A stretch of DNA of 64,000 bases, from NCBI RefSeq assembly GCF_031081985.1, contig NZ_JARWSK010000001.1, positions 248,001 through 312,000 on the forward strand. The letters run 5' to 3'. Positions 25,600 to 32,906 of this stretch are shown piece after piece. This DNA comes from Komagataeibacter xylinus. Its GTDB lineage: Bacteria; Pseudomonadota; Alphaproteobacteria; Acetobacterales; Acetobacteraceae. The notes beneath the pieces were generated by a model that ran no database searches, was not told the DNA's origin, and saw only the letters and a list, made by a program, of their open reading frames with translations. Position 1 is the first letter of the stretch. The number at the start of each line of letters is the position of its first letter. The position numbers and the translations under genes are program-made.

Positions 25600-25807
25600 C
25601 CGCACATGGACCCGCGTGTCCGGCGTTGACCGGGACGGCACGTATTTCGTGGGGATCTACAACGTGCGCACGAATATCGAGGCGCGCGCGTGGCTCCTTT
25701 TTGAGAACGTGGAATTCATTCGGGGTCGCGTAACCGGGCTGCGCTATGAGGCGCTAGGGCCGGGCGACCGCGCCTGTCCGTTTCCGCCAAGGGAGATGGC
25801 GGCATGA
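25592..25807 (+). CDS. Phage hypothetical protein, 71 residues
   Basis: Small beta-rich protein (WTRVSGVDRDGTYFVGIYNV, VEFIRGRVTGLRYEALGPGD) from ATG 25592, which has GGGGGCG upstream and overlaps the methyltransferase end. Function unknown. Confidence 0.6.
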   Translation: MPDRTWTRVSGVDRDGTYFVGIYNVRTNIEARAWLLFENVEFIRGRVTGLRYEALGPGDRACPFPPREMAA

Positions 25808-26064
25808 GCACCATTTCCTTTCCCCTCGCACGATCGACGCCCGTATCTAGCGCAAAATCTAGGAAGGGGGTGCCCAGAGGGACATCGTTCTTTGACGGTA
25901 GAGAAGGCGAACTTAGAGACTTATCCGCGACGATGACACTTGCGCAGTTGTCTTCTTATTTCGGATGTTCCGAAATTTGTGTCTCAAGGGCGAAAAGGCG
26001 GCTTGGAATCAAGATTTCCCCCCCCGCGTCAAAAATTTTCCAAAATTATCGGCATGGAAGCTGA
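25804..26064 (+). CDS. HTH N-terminal part of a frameshifted endonuclease
   Basis: 86 residues. Ends in a helix-turn-helix (MTLAQLSSYFGCSEICVSRA KRRLGIK) and runs out of frame right after a run of eight C residues at 26018-26025. With seven C the frame joins the next reading frame to give a ~362-residue protein. It is AT-rich relative to its neighbours. Either inactivated, phase-variable, or a sequencing miscount in the C-run. Confidence 0.6.
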   Translation: MSTISFPLARSTPVSSAKSRKGVPRGTSFFDGREGELRDLSATMTLAQLSSYFGCSEICVSRAKRRLGIKISPPASKIFQNYRHGS

Positions 26065-26893
26065 ATTCCTCTCAATCCATAACTCGTTGCCCGATAAGGA
26101 TCTAGCCAAGCATTTTTCGGTTTACGTAAGCACAATTGAAAAATGGCGCGTTCGTTTAGGCGTAAAAAAAACTGCGAACCGGTGGGATATAAATCCCCAT
26201 CCACGAGGCGCCTTAGGCATGAGGCATTCCGACAAGGCAAGACATGCAATATCGAAAAGTGCGTCTGCATGGTGGGAAGCGTTGTCCGATGAGGATAAGA
26301 ACATTGCAGTATTGAAGCGAATGAAAACTCGAGAAAAAAACGGGACGCTCTACCCCAGCCGAAGGGCTTCCTCTTGGAAGGCTGGGTGGCGAGAGATAGG
26401 TGGAAAAAGGATATATTTCCGGTCTGCGTGGGAAGCAAATTTTGCGCGATATCTTAATTGGCTGCAGGAGAAAGGGGAGATTTCAGAATGGGAACATGAA
26501 CCGGAAACATTTTGGTTTGACCAGCCCAAGAAAACGATCGATGGGAAACGACTCGGCGGCATTAGGCGCGGTGTCGTCAGTTATCTTCCTGACTTTGTAG
26601 TAACAGAACTACCAGGTTCTCTAACATATTACGAAGTTAAGGGATGGATGGACGCGAAAAGTAAAACAAAGATAGCGCGGATGAGGCTTTATTATCCCGA
26701 GATCTCTTTAAGAGTTATCGACGGTAAATCTTATGCCGATCTGAAGAAAAAAATGAGCATGATTATTCCGGGATGGGAGGATGGGACAAAGAAAAATATC
26801 TTGCCAGAAAAGTGCCCTAACAAATCCGTCCAATCTGTGAAGAGCAAGCTGTGTGAACAGCGGACGGTCGTGACCATCACTGAGCATAAATAA
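26054..26893 (+). CDS. PD-(D/E)XK endonuclease with HTH, homing-type (downstream part of frameshifted gene)
   Basis: 279 residues from ATG 26054. A second helix-turn-helix (LAKHFSVYVSTIEKWRVRLG) is followed by a nuclease domain of the phage VSR/DUF1064-like kind: YFRSAWEANFARYLNWLQEK, EISEWEHEPETFWFD, YLPDFVV and YYEVKGWMDAKSKTKIARMR, giving Asp and E-x-K catalytic residues. Such free-standing nucleases often behave as homing or strand-nicking enzymes. The separate AT-rich composition points to a recently arrived gene within the early operon. Confidence 0.7.
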   Translation: MEAEFLSIHNSLPDKDLAKHFSVYVSTIEKWRVRLGVKKTANRWDINPHPRGALGMRHSDKARHAISKSASAWWEALSDEDKNIAVLKRMKTREKNGTLYPSRRASSWKAGWREIGGKRIYFRSAWEANFARYLNWLQEKGEISEWEHEPETFWFDQPKKTIDGKRLGGIRRGVVSYLPDFVVTELPGSLTYYEVKGWMDAKSKTKIARMRLYYPEISLRVIDGKSYADLKKKMSMIIPGWEDGTKKNILPEKCPNKSVQSVKSKLCEQRTVVTITEHK

Positions 26894-26939
26894 AAATGAC
26901 CCGGCACGCAGTAATGCGGCCGGGCCAATAGGATCAAAA

Positions 26940-27194
26940 ATGAACACGAATTCTATTGCACAGATTGGTGACAATTCCAAGCATTTCGCGGCCGATCCGG
27001 TTCTATCGAGCATGATCGTGCAGGGCGGACACAAGGCTGACGTGGCCCGAATGATCATGCTGCGCCAGGAGTTCAGTGCAGCCTTTCAGGCAGCCATCAA
27101 GAGCGCTTCAGACCTTTCGGAGATGCAGGAGCACGCCGACGATACCGGCCGAATGCTGTCCTACCTGATGCAGATCGAGGGGTGGGATCGATGA
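26940..27194 (+). CDS. Phage hypothetical protein, 84 residues
   Basis: Helical protein (GGHKADVARMIMLRQEFSAA, AADDTGR-type end MLSYLMQIEGWDR). Overlaps the replication gene start by four bases, hinting at a replication-linked role. No family recognised. Confidence 0.6.
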   Translation: MNTNSIAQIGDNSKHFAADPVLSSMIVQGGHKADVARMIMLRQEFSAAFQAAIKSASDLSEMQEHADDTGRMLSYLMQIEGWDR

Positions 27195-28048
27195 GCAAAC
27201 CCACCTACAAAAAGCGCTACGGTTGGTCCAAGTTCTGGTGGAAGGACTGGCAAAATGACCTTGCCCTGAAGTCCTGCTCCTACGCTGCGCGTGGCCTCTG
27301 GATGGAGATGTTGGCCATCATGCATGCTGCAGAACGCATCGGTTTTTTTGAGATTTCTGGCAAGAAAGTTGGAATAAAACAGCTTGCCGGACTGACAAAT
27401 GGAAGCGATCGGGAAGTCAGAAAACTACTCTCCGAACTGCAGGAAAACAACGTGTTCAGCGTCGATGAAGACGGGTTTATCTTCTCGCGCCGCATGGTCA
27501 GAGACAAGGAAAACTCTGACATTTCGGCAGAATATGGTCGTTCGGGGGGTAATCCCTCACTGACAAAAAACGATGACAAAAATAGCAAGGGAGGGGTTAA
27601 CCCCCCCGATAAGGGGGCGGATAAGCCGAGGGATAAACTCAAGAAGCTAGAAGCTAGAAATAACCCTATAGTCCCTTTGATTTCGGATGCCGATGAGCAG
27701 ACCCTGGGCTTCGAAGATTTCTGGTCAGCCTACCCGAAGAAGGTTGGCAAGGGTGCTGCGCTGAAGGCGTTCGAAAAGGCCCGGCAGCGCGTCGACGTCC
27801 AGACCCTCCTCGACGCCATTGCGGGGACGAGCTGGTCCGAGGATCACAAGTTCATACCCCACGCCTCGACCTGGCTCAACGGCGAGCGTTGGGCGGATGA
27901 GGGTGTTCTGCTGCAGCAGTCGGCAGCCAAGGCGCAGTTCGACCTACCAGCCTACGAGGAGGCTGCGCGGAAATGGGCCAAGAGCGGCTTCGAGGGTAGC
28001 ATGCCGCTTCCTGAGCATTTCCCGCTGAAGGAGGCTGTCGATGCCTGA
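27191..28048 (+). CDS. Replication initiation protein (phage O-like, winged helix)
   Basis: 285 residues from ATG 27191 after GAGGGGTGGG. N-terminal ~110: winged-helix (FWWKDWQNDLALKSCSYAAR, KKVGIKQLAGLTNGSDREVR). A low-complexity linker is encoded by repeat-rich DNA (possible origin). C-terminal ~100: FEDFWSAYPKKVGKGAALKA and FIPHASTWLNGERW, typical of phage O/DnaT-type primosomal proteins. It precedes the DnaB helicase with an 8-base overlap, the usual initiator-helicase pair. Confidence 0.8.
   Translation: MSKPTYKKRYGWSKFWWKDWQNDLALKSCSYAARGLWMEMLAIMHAAERIGFFEISGKKVGIKQLAGLTNGSDREVRKLLSELQENNVFSVDEDGFIFSRRMVRDKENSDISAEYGRSGGNPSLTKNDDKNSKGGVNPPDKGADKPRDKLKKLEARNNPIVPLISDADEQTLGFEDFWSAYPKKVGKGAALKAFEKARQRVDVQTLLDAIAGTSWSEDHKFIPHASTWLNGERWADEGVLLQQSAAKAQFDLPAYEEAARKWAKSGFEGSMPLPEHFPLKEAVDA
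27561..27660 (+). other. Candidate phage replication origin inside the initiator gene
   Basis: Direct repeats TGACAAAAA at 27561 and 27574, perfect palindrome GGGGTTAACCCC at 27593-27604, three GATAA(G/A) iterons at 27608, 27620 and 27632 spaced exactly 12 bp, and a 7-bp repeat GAAGCTA twice at about 27642-27655. Lambdoid phages keep ori within gene O in the same place, between the two protein domains. Confidence 0.5.
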
Positions 28049-29528
28049 GGCGTTGCATTTCGAGCCCGCGGCGCAGGAAGCGCCCGCCAACGCCTTGGCC
28101 GAAGCCTGCGTGATCGGGTCGATCCTGCTCAACAACGCGGCCTACGACAGCGTGGCGGACGTGGTGAAGCCGGAGCATTTCTACCACACCGACATGGCCG
28201 AGATGTTCCGGCTAGTGCAGGGCGAAATCACGGCAGGCCGGAAGGTCTCACCCGTCACCATCGCGCCTCAGATCCGCGCCAGCGAATACCTCGGCGCCGA
28301 GTGGCAGGCGAAAAACCTGCCTCGCATCATTTCGGCTGGCGATGTGCGCATGGCCCGCGAGGCTGCGCGGTCAGTGGCCGCGTGTTGGGTCAAGCGTTCA
28401 ATCCAGTCCTACGCCGACGAGATGCGCGCGCGGGCAGCCAATTCGGAAGCCACGGCAGACGATATCCTGACCGAAGCGTTGGAACATCTGGAGGCGCTGG
28501 CGAAAGGGGCCGATGCGAGCCGTCCGGCAGTTTCGGCCTACGCGGCCGGACAGGCGCTGATGGAGGAGACCAACGCGAATTGGCAGGAAGGGCGCTACCT
28601 GTCTGGCCTCGACACGGGCTTCGCGGAACTGAACAACAAGATCCGCGGCTTTCGGCCGGGCGCGATGTATGTCGTTGCTGCTCGCCCAGGCATGGGCAAG
28701 TCGGCGTTTGCGCTGTCCTTGGCCGTGCGCATGGCGCAGCGGAATGGCCGCGGGCTGTTCTGGTCGGGCGAGATGTCGGCCGAGGAGCTGATGGGGCGCG
28801 CGATCGCTGCCAAGGTCCGCATGCCGCTGGACATGGTGCTGACCGGGATGGATGACCGAGAGGGGCAGCCCGAGCGCGTCCTGCAGCGGGACATGGCTCG
28901 GATGGTCAATGCTTCGATCGCGCTGAAAGAAATCCCGCTTTCGATCGATGACCGCGAGGGGATCACGGTTCCGCAGCTACTCTCCCGCGCTCGCCAGATG
29001 AAGCGCTCGAAGCAGGGCCTGCAGTTCGTCGTGGTGGATTACATGGCGCTTCTCCGGCCATCGGCCATCGCACGCAAGTCGGGCAATCGCACGACCGAGA
29101 TGACCGAGATCAGCGCCGACCTTGCCCGGATGGCGCGCGAACTGAAGGTCCCGGTCATTGCCCTGTCCCAGCTCAACCGGCAGTCCGAAAACCGCGAGGA
29201 TAGGCGGCCAATGCTTTCCGACCTGCGGGACTCTGGAGCGATCGAGCAGGACGCCCGATGCGTGATCGGCCTTTACCGCGAGGAGGAAACGCTGCGGACG
29301 CGTCTGAGCAGCGAGGGGCAGCTTGCCCGGAACGCCAACGAGGCTGAGGCGGCCTACGAGAAGCGCCGCAATGAGTTTCATGCCGCGCTGGAGCGCTCGA
29401 AGGGGAAGGCTGAGGCGATCGTTCTGAAGAACCGCGGCGGCCGGACTGGCATCGTGGACATGCTGTTTGACGGCCCCTGCACCTGGTTCCGGGATGTGAA
29501 TGATGGCGAAAGATCAGAAGCTTGGTGA
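28041..29528 (+). CDS. dnaB: Replicative DNA helicase, DnaB family
   Basis: 495 residues. N-terminal helical domain (PANALAEACVIGSILLNNAA). The RecA-like ATPase domain has Walker A ARPGMGKSAFALSLA, Walker B region LQFVVVDYMALLRP, QLNRQSENREDRRPMLSDLR and the arginine finger region. Unwinds the fork 5'-3' ahead of the host polymerase. Longer than typical by an insert near LRTRLSSEGQLARNANEAEA. Confidence 0.93.
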   Translation: MPEALHFEPAAQEAPANALAEACVIGSILLNNAAYDSVADVVKPEHFYHTDMAEMFRLVQGEITAGRKVSPVTIAPQIRASEYLGAEWQAKNLPRIISAGDVRMAREAARSVAACWVKRSIQSYADEMRARAANSEATADDILTEALEHLEALAKGADASRPAVSAYAAGQALMEETNANWQEGRYLSGLDTGFAELNNKIRGFRPGAMYVVAARPGMGKSAFALSLAVRMAQRNGRGLFWSGEMSAEELMGRAIAAKVRMPLDMVLTGMDDREGQPERVLQRDMARMVNASIALKEIPLSIDDREGITVPQLLSRARQMKRSKQGLQFVVVDYMALLRPSAIARKSGNRTTEMTEISADLARMARELKVPVIALSQLNRQSENREDRRPMLSDLRDSGAIEQDARCVIGLYREEETLRTRLSSEGQLARNANEAEAAYEKRRNEFHAALERSKGKAEAIVLKNRGGRTGIVDMLFDGPCTWFRDVNDGERSEAW

Positions 29529-29779
29529 TGCAAAAAATGGCTGAAAACCAACACGAAAACAGTACCAATCCGCGCGCCGGGGTGGTACTATCCAGCATGG
29601 ATAACGCCGACGAAATATGGCCGCACCGCTGCGGCGCCGACTACGTGGCCAACCTCGCGCCGCCAATCGACTGGAACGCGGCGGCTGCGAGATGTCGGGC
29701 GCGGTGTGAGCGTGACATGGCTGTTTCCGCTTCTAGGATTGGCGCTGAGGGCGGTTCAGCGTCTGATATGGGAGATTAA
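29528..29779 (+). CDS. Phage hypothetical protein, 83 residues
   Basis: ATG 29528 overlaps the helicase stop (TGATG). Hydrophilic with three Cys (EIWPHRCGADYVANLAPPID, RCRARCERDM). No function recognised. Confidence 0.5.
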   Translation: MQKMAENQHENSTNPRAGVVLSSMDNADEIWPHRCGADYVANLAPPIDWNAAAARCRARCERDMAVSASRIGAEGGSASDMGD

Positions 29780-29781
29780 CC

Positions 29782-30120
29782 GTGCGAGACGATAAGGGCG
29801 CTGTGCGGACGAATATGGAGGGTATGGCAATGTGCCTTGATTGCGACATATCCCGCTCTGACGGGTCAAAAATACGTGCTAGAGACTGCGGCGAGCTGGC
29901 TGCGGCGCTCCGTATGGAGTTTCGCGACTTACCCCTGAACTGCCCTGACCCGCGCGGTCCTATTGAGGCTGCCGAGTGCCTGTGTTGGGTTGATGTGCCC
30001 GCGCTGGCTGAGCGGCACGGCATGATTTTCGAGGAACCGGATTATTCTCCGGGCAGTGACCGTTGGGATGCCTATGCGCTTCGAGAGCGTGTGGGTGAAT
30101 TGGGAGGCGAAGAACGATGA
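29782..30120 (+). CDS. Phage hypothetical protein, 112 residues
   Basis: Starts with GTG 29782 after GGGAG. Acidic, with Cys-rich opening (MAMCLDCDISRSDG) and conserved-looking AAECLCWVDVPALAERHGMI. Function unknown; translation coupled to the small genes that follow. Confidence 0.6.
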   Translation: MRDDKGAVRTNMEGMAMCLDCDISRSDGSKIRARDCGELAAALRMEFRDLPLNCPDPRGPIEAAECLCWVDVPALAERHGMIFEEPDYSPGSDRWDAYALRERVGELGGEER

Positions 30121-30263
30121 TTGCGGAAATATGCCTCGCTCTTGGCGTCGGTTGGTTTCTCGGGTGCTACATGGCGTTCAGTTCGCTTTCCAAGAAAGCC
30201 AAGGCAGGGAAATTAATCTCGCTGGATGGTGTCGTTTACCGAGTGACTGAGGTTCGGGGATGA
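30117..30263 (+). CDS. Small membrane protein, 48 residues
   Basis: ATGA overlaps on both sides. N-terminal transmembrane helix (IAEICLALGVGWFLGCYMAF), then a short basic cytoplasmic tail (SKKAKAGKLISLDGVVYRV). Function unknown. Confidence 0.6.
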   Translation: MIAEICLALGVGWFLGCYMAFSSLSKKAKAGKLISLDGVVYRVTEVRG

Positions 30264-30367
30264 GCAAATGGCAGGCCATCGCGGCGATCAGCGAAAACGC
30301 ATCCATGGCTGTTGGGGTAATAGGCTGCGTTTGGGCGGTCGCGTGGTTTCTGGTGAAAACCAGATGA
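30260..30367 (+). CDS. Small membrane protein, 35 residues
   Basis: MSKWQAIAAISENASMAVGV continuing to a transmembrane helix (VIGCVWAVAWFLVKTR). Overlaps both neighbours by four bases. Function unknown. Confidence 0.55.
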   Translation: MSKWQAIAAISENASMAVGVIGCVWAVAWFLVKTR

Positions 30368-30567
30368 TCCGCTTCCTGAAACGCCACGTATGGCCGTGGT
30401 CGGAGATTGAGCAAGGTCGGCGCATCGCTAGCAGTCGGCTTGAAGACTGGTGCAGTGCGGAAGGGCGTATAATTGATCTCCGCGCCCAGATCGTTGATCT
30501 GCAAATGCGCCTCGACAAATACGAGCGCCCACGCGGGAAGGACGGGAGGTTCGTTCGGGATGAGTGA
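30364..30567 (+). CDS. Phage hypothetical protein, 67 residues, coiled coil
   Basis: MIRFLKRHVWPWSEIEQGRR, then a coiled-coil helix (RIIDLRAQIVDLQMRLDKYE) and a basic end. Start overlaps the stop of the micro-gene before it. Function unknown. Confidence 0.6.
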   Translation: MIRFLKRHVWPWSEIEQGRRIASSRLEDWCSAEGRIIDLRAQIVDLQMRLDKYERPRGKDGRFVRDE

Positions 30568-30673
30568 CGCGCTGAAAATCGCCCTGATCTGGGTTCTGTT
30601 CCTCGTCTTGATCGTGCCTGTGTCGGCTGTGTGCTGGGTGGTTATTCAGTGGCGTAAGTGGAACGGAGCATGA
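30560..30673 (+). CDS. Small membrane protein, 37 residues
   Basis: One strongly hydrophobic helix (LKIALIWVLFLVLIVPVSAV) flanked by a short acidic start and basic end. Overlaps the coiled-coil gene by 8 bases and the methyltransferase by four. Function unknown. Confidence 0.6.
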   Translation: MSDALKIALIWVLFLVLIVPVSAVCWVVIQWRKWNGA

Positions 30674-31239
30674 GGGCATCTGGATACGAACGAAATACCA
30701 GCGATTGGTACGTAGAGCCCGCTTGGTCCGTGGACGCGCTGCTCCAGGTTGAGCGCCGTTTTATTGGCCCCGTTATGGACCCGTGTTGTGGAGGCGGAAA
30801 TATCCCCAGACAGTTGGCGCGAGATGGTGTTTATACCGTCAGTGCGGATGTGCATGATCGTGGGGTGTGGCCGGTTGATATGGTTGGTGATTTCCGTAGT
30901 GCCATACCGGCAGTTGGCCCTAATAGTATCATCAGCAATCCGCCCTATGGTGAAGCGCGGGAGTTCATTGACTGCGCACTCGCACATACAGCGGATCGCG
31001 TTTGCGTGCTGTTGCGTCTGGCGTTTCTGGAGGGGATCGCGCGCCGGGAGTGGTTCAAATCGGTGCCTTTGGCGCGCGTGTGGGTGTCGTCGCGTCGAAT
31101 GTCCATGCCGCCCGGCGGCTCGGATATCCCCGCCAAGGGAGGCGCGATCGCTTACGCGTGGTTCGTGTTTGAGCATGGATGGAAGGGCGCGCCTATTATT
31201 GGCTTTCTTCCAGATGTTTCTGAACGGGTGACAGCATGA
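30670..31239 (+). CDS. N6-adenine DNA methyltransferase-like protein
   Basis: 189 residues. Motif I-like MDPCCGGGNIPRQLARDG and catalytic motif IV SNPPYGEAREFID (NPPY) identify an amino-methyltransferase, here acting on adenine or cytosine N4. No recognition domain is obvious. Phage enzymes of this kind protect DNA from restriction or set methylation signals. ATG 30670 chosen for its ATGA overlap. Confidence 0.8.
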   Translation: MRASGYERNTSDWYVEPAWSVDALLQVERRFIGPVMDPCCGGGNIPRQLARDGVYTVSADVHDRGVWPVDMVGDFRSAIPAVGPNSIISNPPYGEAREFIDCALAHTADRVCVLLRLAFLEGIARREWFKSVPLARVWVSSRRMSMPPGGSDIPAKGGAIAYAWFVFEHGWKGAPIIGFLPDVSERVTA

Positions 31240-31424
31240 TCCCCAGACGCCAACGCCACTTCCAGCAGGAAATGCAGGCGCGAGGGGGGTCAGCCACCAT
31301 CTCACGCGGCGGACACCTGAAATGGACCCACAGCAACGGCGCAATCTATTTCTCGGCAGGAACGCCGGGTGACCGCAGGGCAGTGAAGAACGCTCGGGCG
31401 GATATGAGGAGGTTGGAGAAGTGA
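31236..31424 (+). CDS. Small HicA-like fold phage protein, 62 residues
   Basis: GGHLKWTHSNGAIYFSAGTP followed by DRRAVKNARADMRRLEK resembles the dsRNA-binding-like fold of HicA and related phage proteins (basic beta-hairpin with a conserved His). No HicB partner is adjacent, so I do not call a toxin-antitoxin pair. Confidence 0.5.
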   Translation: MIPRRQRHFQQEMQARGGSATISRGGHLKWTHSNGAIYFSAGTPGDRRAVKNARADMRRLEK

Positions 31425-31585
31425 GCGTGCAGGCATTGGTGATGGCTGGCCCTGCCGAATACTGGCTGTGGCAATCAGGATGGCTTATCCCTCTGGAATT
31501 GTTTGTCGGGTCAGTTTTTGTTTGCTGGTTTTTGTTTGTCACAGTTTCGATCATGAACGTCCGTCATCGGGCTATGAAAGGTTAG
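31421..31585 (+). CDS. Small membrane protein, 54 residues
   Basis: GTG start overlapping the previous stop. One long hydrophobic segment (ELFVGSVFVCWFLFVTVSIM) followed by a basic end. Function unknown. Confidence 0.55.
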   Translation: MSVQALVMAGPAEYWLWQSGWLIPLELFVGSVFVCWFLFVTVSIMNVRHRAMKG

Positions 31586-31588
31586 GGA

Positions 31589-31807
31589 GTGCACGTCAAA
31601 AACCCTTTCTTACGCCGCAAGAAAACAGTCTCTGAACTGGAAGGCCTTGTCTGTGAGGCATGGAATGAAGGCATCCGCGACGCCAAGGCGCGCCGATGCT
31701 TCATGGTTCATAAATGGGGAATGTGGGAACCTTTATCCGGTCATGAATATCAATGGCAGACACGCCGATGTTTGCAATGTGGGAAATTTCAGGATAAGCG
31801 CCGATGA
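31589..31807 (+). CDS. Small zinc-ribbon-like phage protein, 72 residues
   Basis: GTG 31589. HKWGMWEPLSGHEYQWQTRR followed by CLQCGKF gives a His/Cys set that could bind zinc, a pattern seen in many phage early-late junction proteins. Overlaps the next gene. Function unknown. Confidence 0.6.
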   Translation: MHVKNPFLRRKKTVSELEGLVCEAWNEGIRDAKARRCFMVHKWGMWEPLSGHEYQWQTRRCLQCGKFQDKRR

Positions 31808-32376
31808 CTCAGACCATCTCCAAAGAAACCCAGAGGACCCTTAACGCAGTCGTCACGCCCGAACGCCAGCGCCGGTCGGAATGGACATTACAGCACGGCG
31901 CTCCGCGTGTGCGCTCAGCGGTCAAGACACTGTTGAACAGCGAGTATATCGAACAGGATGCGGCGGACGCTGCCGAACGATGGTTGCGGGCTTACAATCT
32001 TGGCAAGAACGATTACGTGGAATATGACGAAAACCACGTGATGAATACGACCGTGAAGCACGATGAGGTGTCATGGCAGATGCTACGCGCGGTTTCGTGG
32101 CGCGAGGTGGCGTTTGTCAGGTCACATCTTGGGCGGCAGGCACATCAGTTGTTCGAATTGATGCTAGTTGATGAAAAGCCGTTCGGGCAGATCGCGGAGA
32201 TTGTTTTTCCGTCGCTCGGCCTCACCACCGGCATCACGCGGTCATCGGCGGCATGTGCGATGGTCCTGTCCCAGCTTCCCGGCGCGTTCAAGGCATATGA
32301 CCGGTGGGTAAAAAACCAGTCACACAGGCAGGATCGGGGCGACTGCTGGCTGTCCAAAGAGATGTCGGAAAAATAG
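31804..32376 (+). CDS. Last early-operon protein, candidate late regulator
   Basis: 190 residues. N-terminal half hydrophilic; the C-terminal half has a helix-turn-helix-like arrangement (LMLVDEKPFGQIAEIVFPSL, GITRSSAACAMVLSQLPGAF) similar to DUF6456-type phage regulators. It stands immediately before a terminator that separates early from late genes, the place of lambda Q and other late activators. Regulatory role is inferred. Confidence 0.5.
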   Translation: MTQTISKETQRTLNAVVTPERQRRSEWTLQHGAPRVRSAVKTLLNSEYIEQDAADAAERWLRAYNLGKNDYVEYDENHVMNTTVKHDEVSWQMLRAVSWREVAFVRSHLGRQAHQLFELMLVDEKPFGQIAEIVFPSLGLTTGITRSSAACAMVLSQLPGAFKAYDRWVKNQSHRQDRGDCWLSKEMSEK

Positions 32377-32437
32377 CACTTGCCCTTTTCGAAGAAATAT
32401 GGTGCTTTGTCGTTACATTAGATTAATTGCGTTCAAT

Positions 32438-32462
32438 GGCCGCCGGTTGGTGGCCTTTTTTT
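32438..32462 (+). terminator. Terminator between early operon and terminase genes
   Basis: Stem GGCCGCC / GGTGGCC (one G-T pair), loop GGTT, followed by seven T. It lies just 13 bases before the small terminase start, so late genes need their own promoter or antitermination. Confidence 0.8.
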
Positions 32463-32475
32463 GTTCGAGGGTGAT

Positions 32476-32904
32476 GTGGACGAGAAGATGAAGGCGGGCA
32501 GGCCGTCTGGTTTCTCAACTGCTGTTGCGGACGAAATTTGCGCGAGAATCATGGATGGGGAAAGCCTTCGCGCGATATGTCTAGACGATCATATGCCGGG
32601 CCGAAGAACGGTATTTGAATGGCTTGACAACGACGCGCATAAGGATTTCCGCGCCAGGTACGCGCACGCACGCGCGCGAGCCGCTGAGGCGTTTGAGGAT
32701 GAAATTGTTGACGTCGCGCGTGCAGCAAATGCCGAGGATGCCGCCGCCAAGCGCCTTCATGTCGATACCCTGAAATGGGTGATGTCAAAGCGCGCCCCCA
32801 AGGTATACGGCGACAAGGTTACGCAGGAGCATACAGGACCGGACGGCGGCCCCATGCAGGTCAGTGAAATTCGTCGCGTAATAGTGGATGCCCCTAAAGA
32901 CTGA
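32476..32904 (+). CDS. terS: Terminase small subunit
   Basis: 142 residues from GTG 32476 (GAGGG six bases upstream; ATG 32488 is an alternative). N-terminal DNA-binding helix-turn-helix (FSTAVADEICARIMDGESLR, RRTVFEWLDNDAHKDF), a helical oligomerisation part (RYAHARARAAEAFEDEIVDV) and a tail contacting the large subunit. Recognises the packaging site on phage DNA. Confidence 0.85.
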   Translation: MDEKMKAGRPSGFSTAVADEICARIMDGESLRAICLDDHMPGRRTVFEWLDNDAHKDFRARYAHARARAAEAFEDEIVDVARAANAEDAAAKRLHVDTLKWVMSKRAPKVYGDKVTQEHTGPDGGPMQVSEIRRVIVDAPKD

Positions 32905-32906
32905 CG

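Noticed and set aside
31236-31424. HicAB toxin-antitoxin
   Set aside because: HicA-like pattern only; no HicB-like partner on either side.
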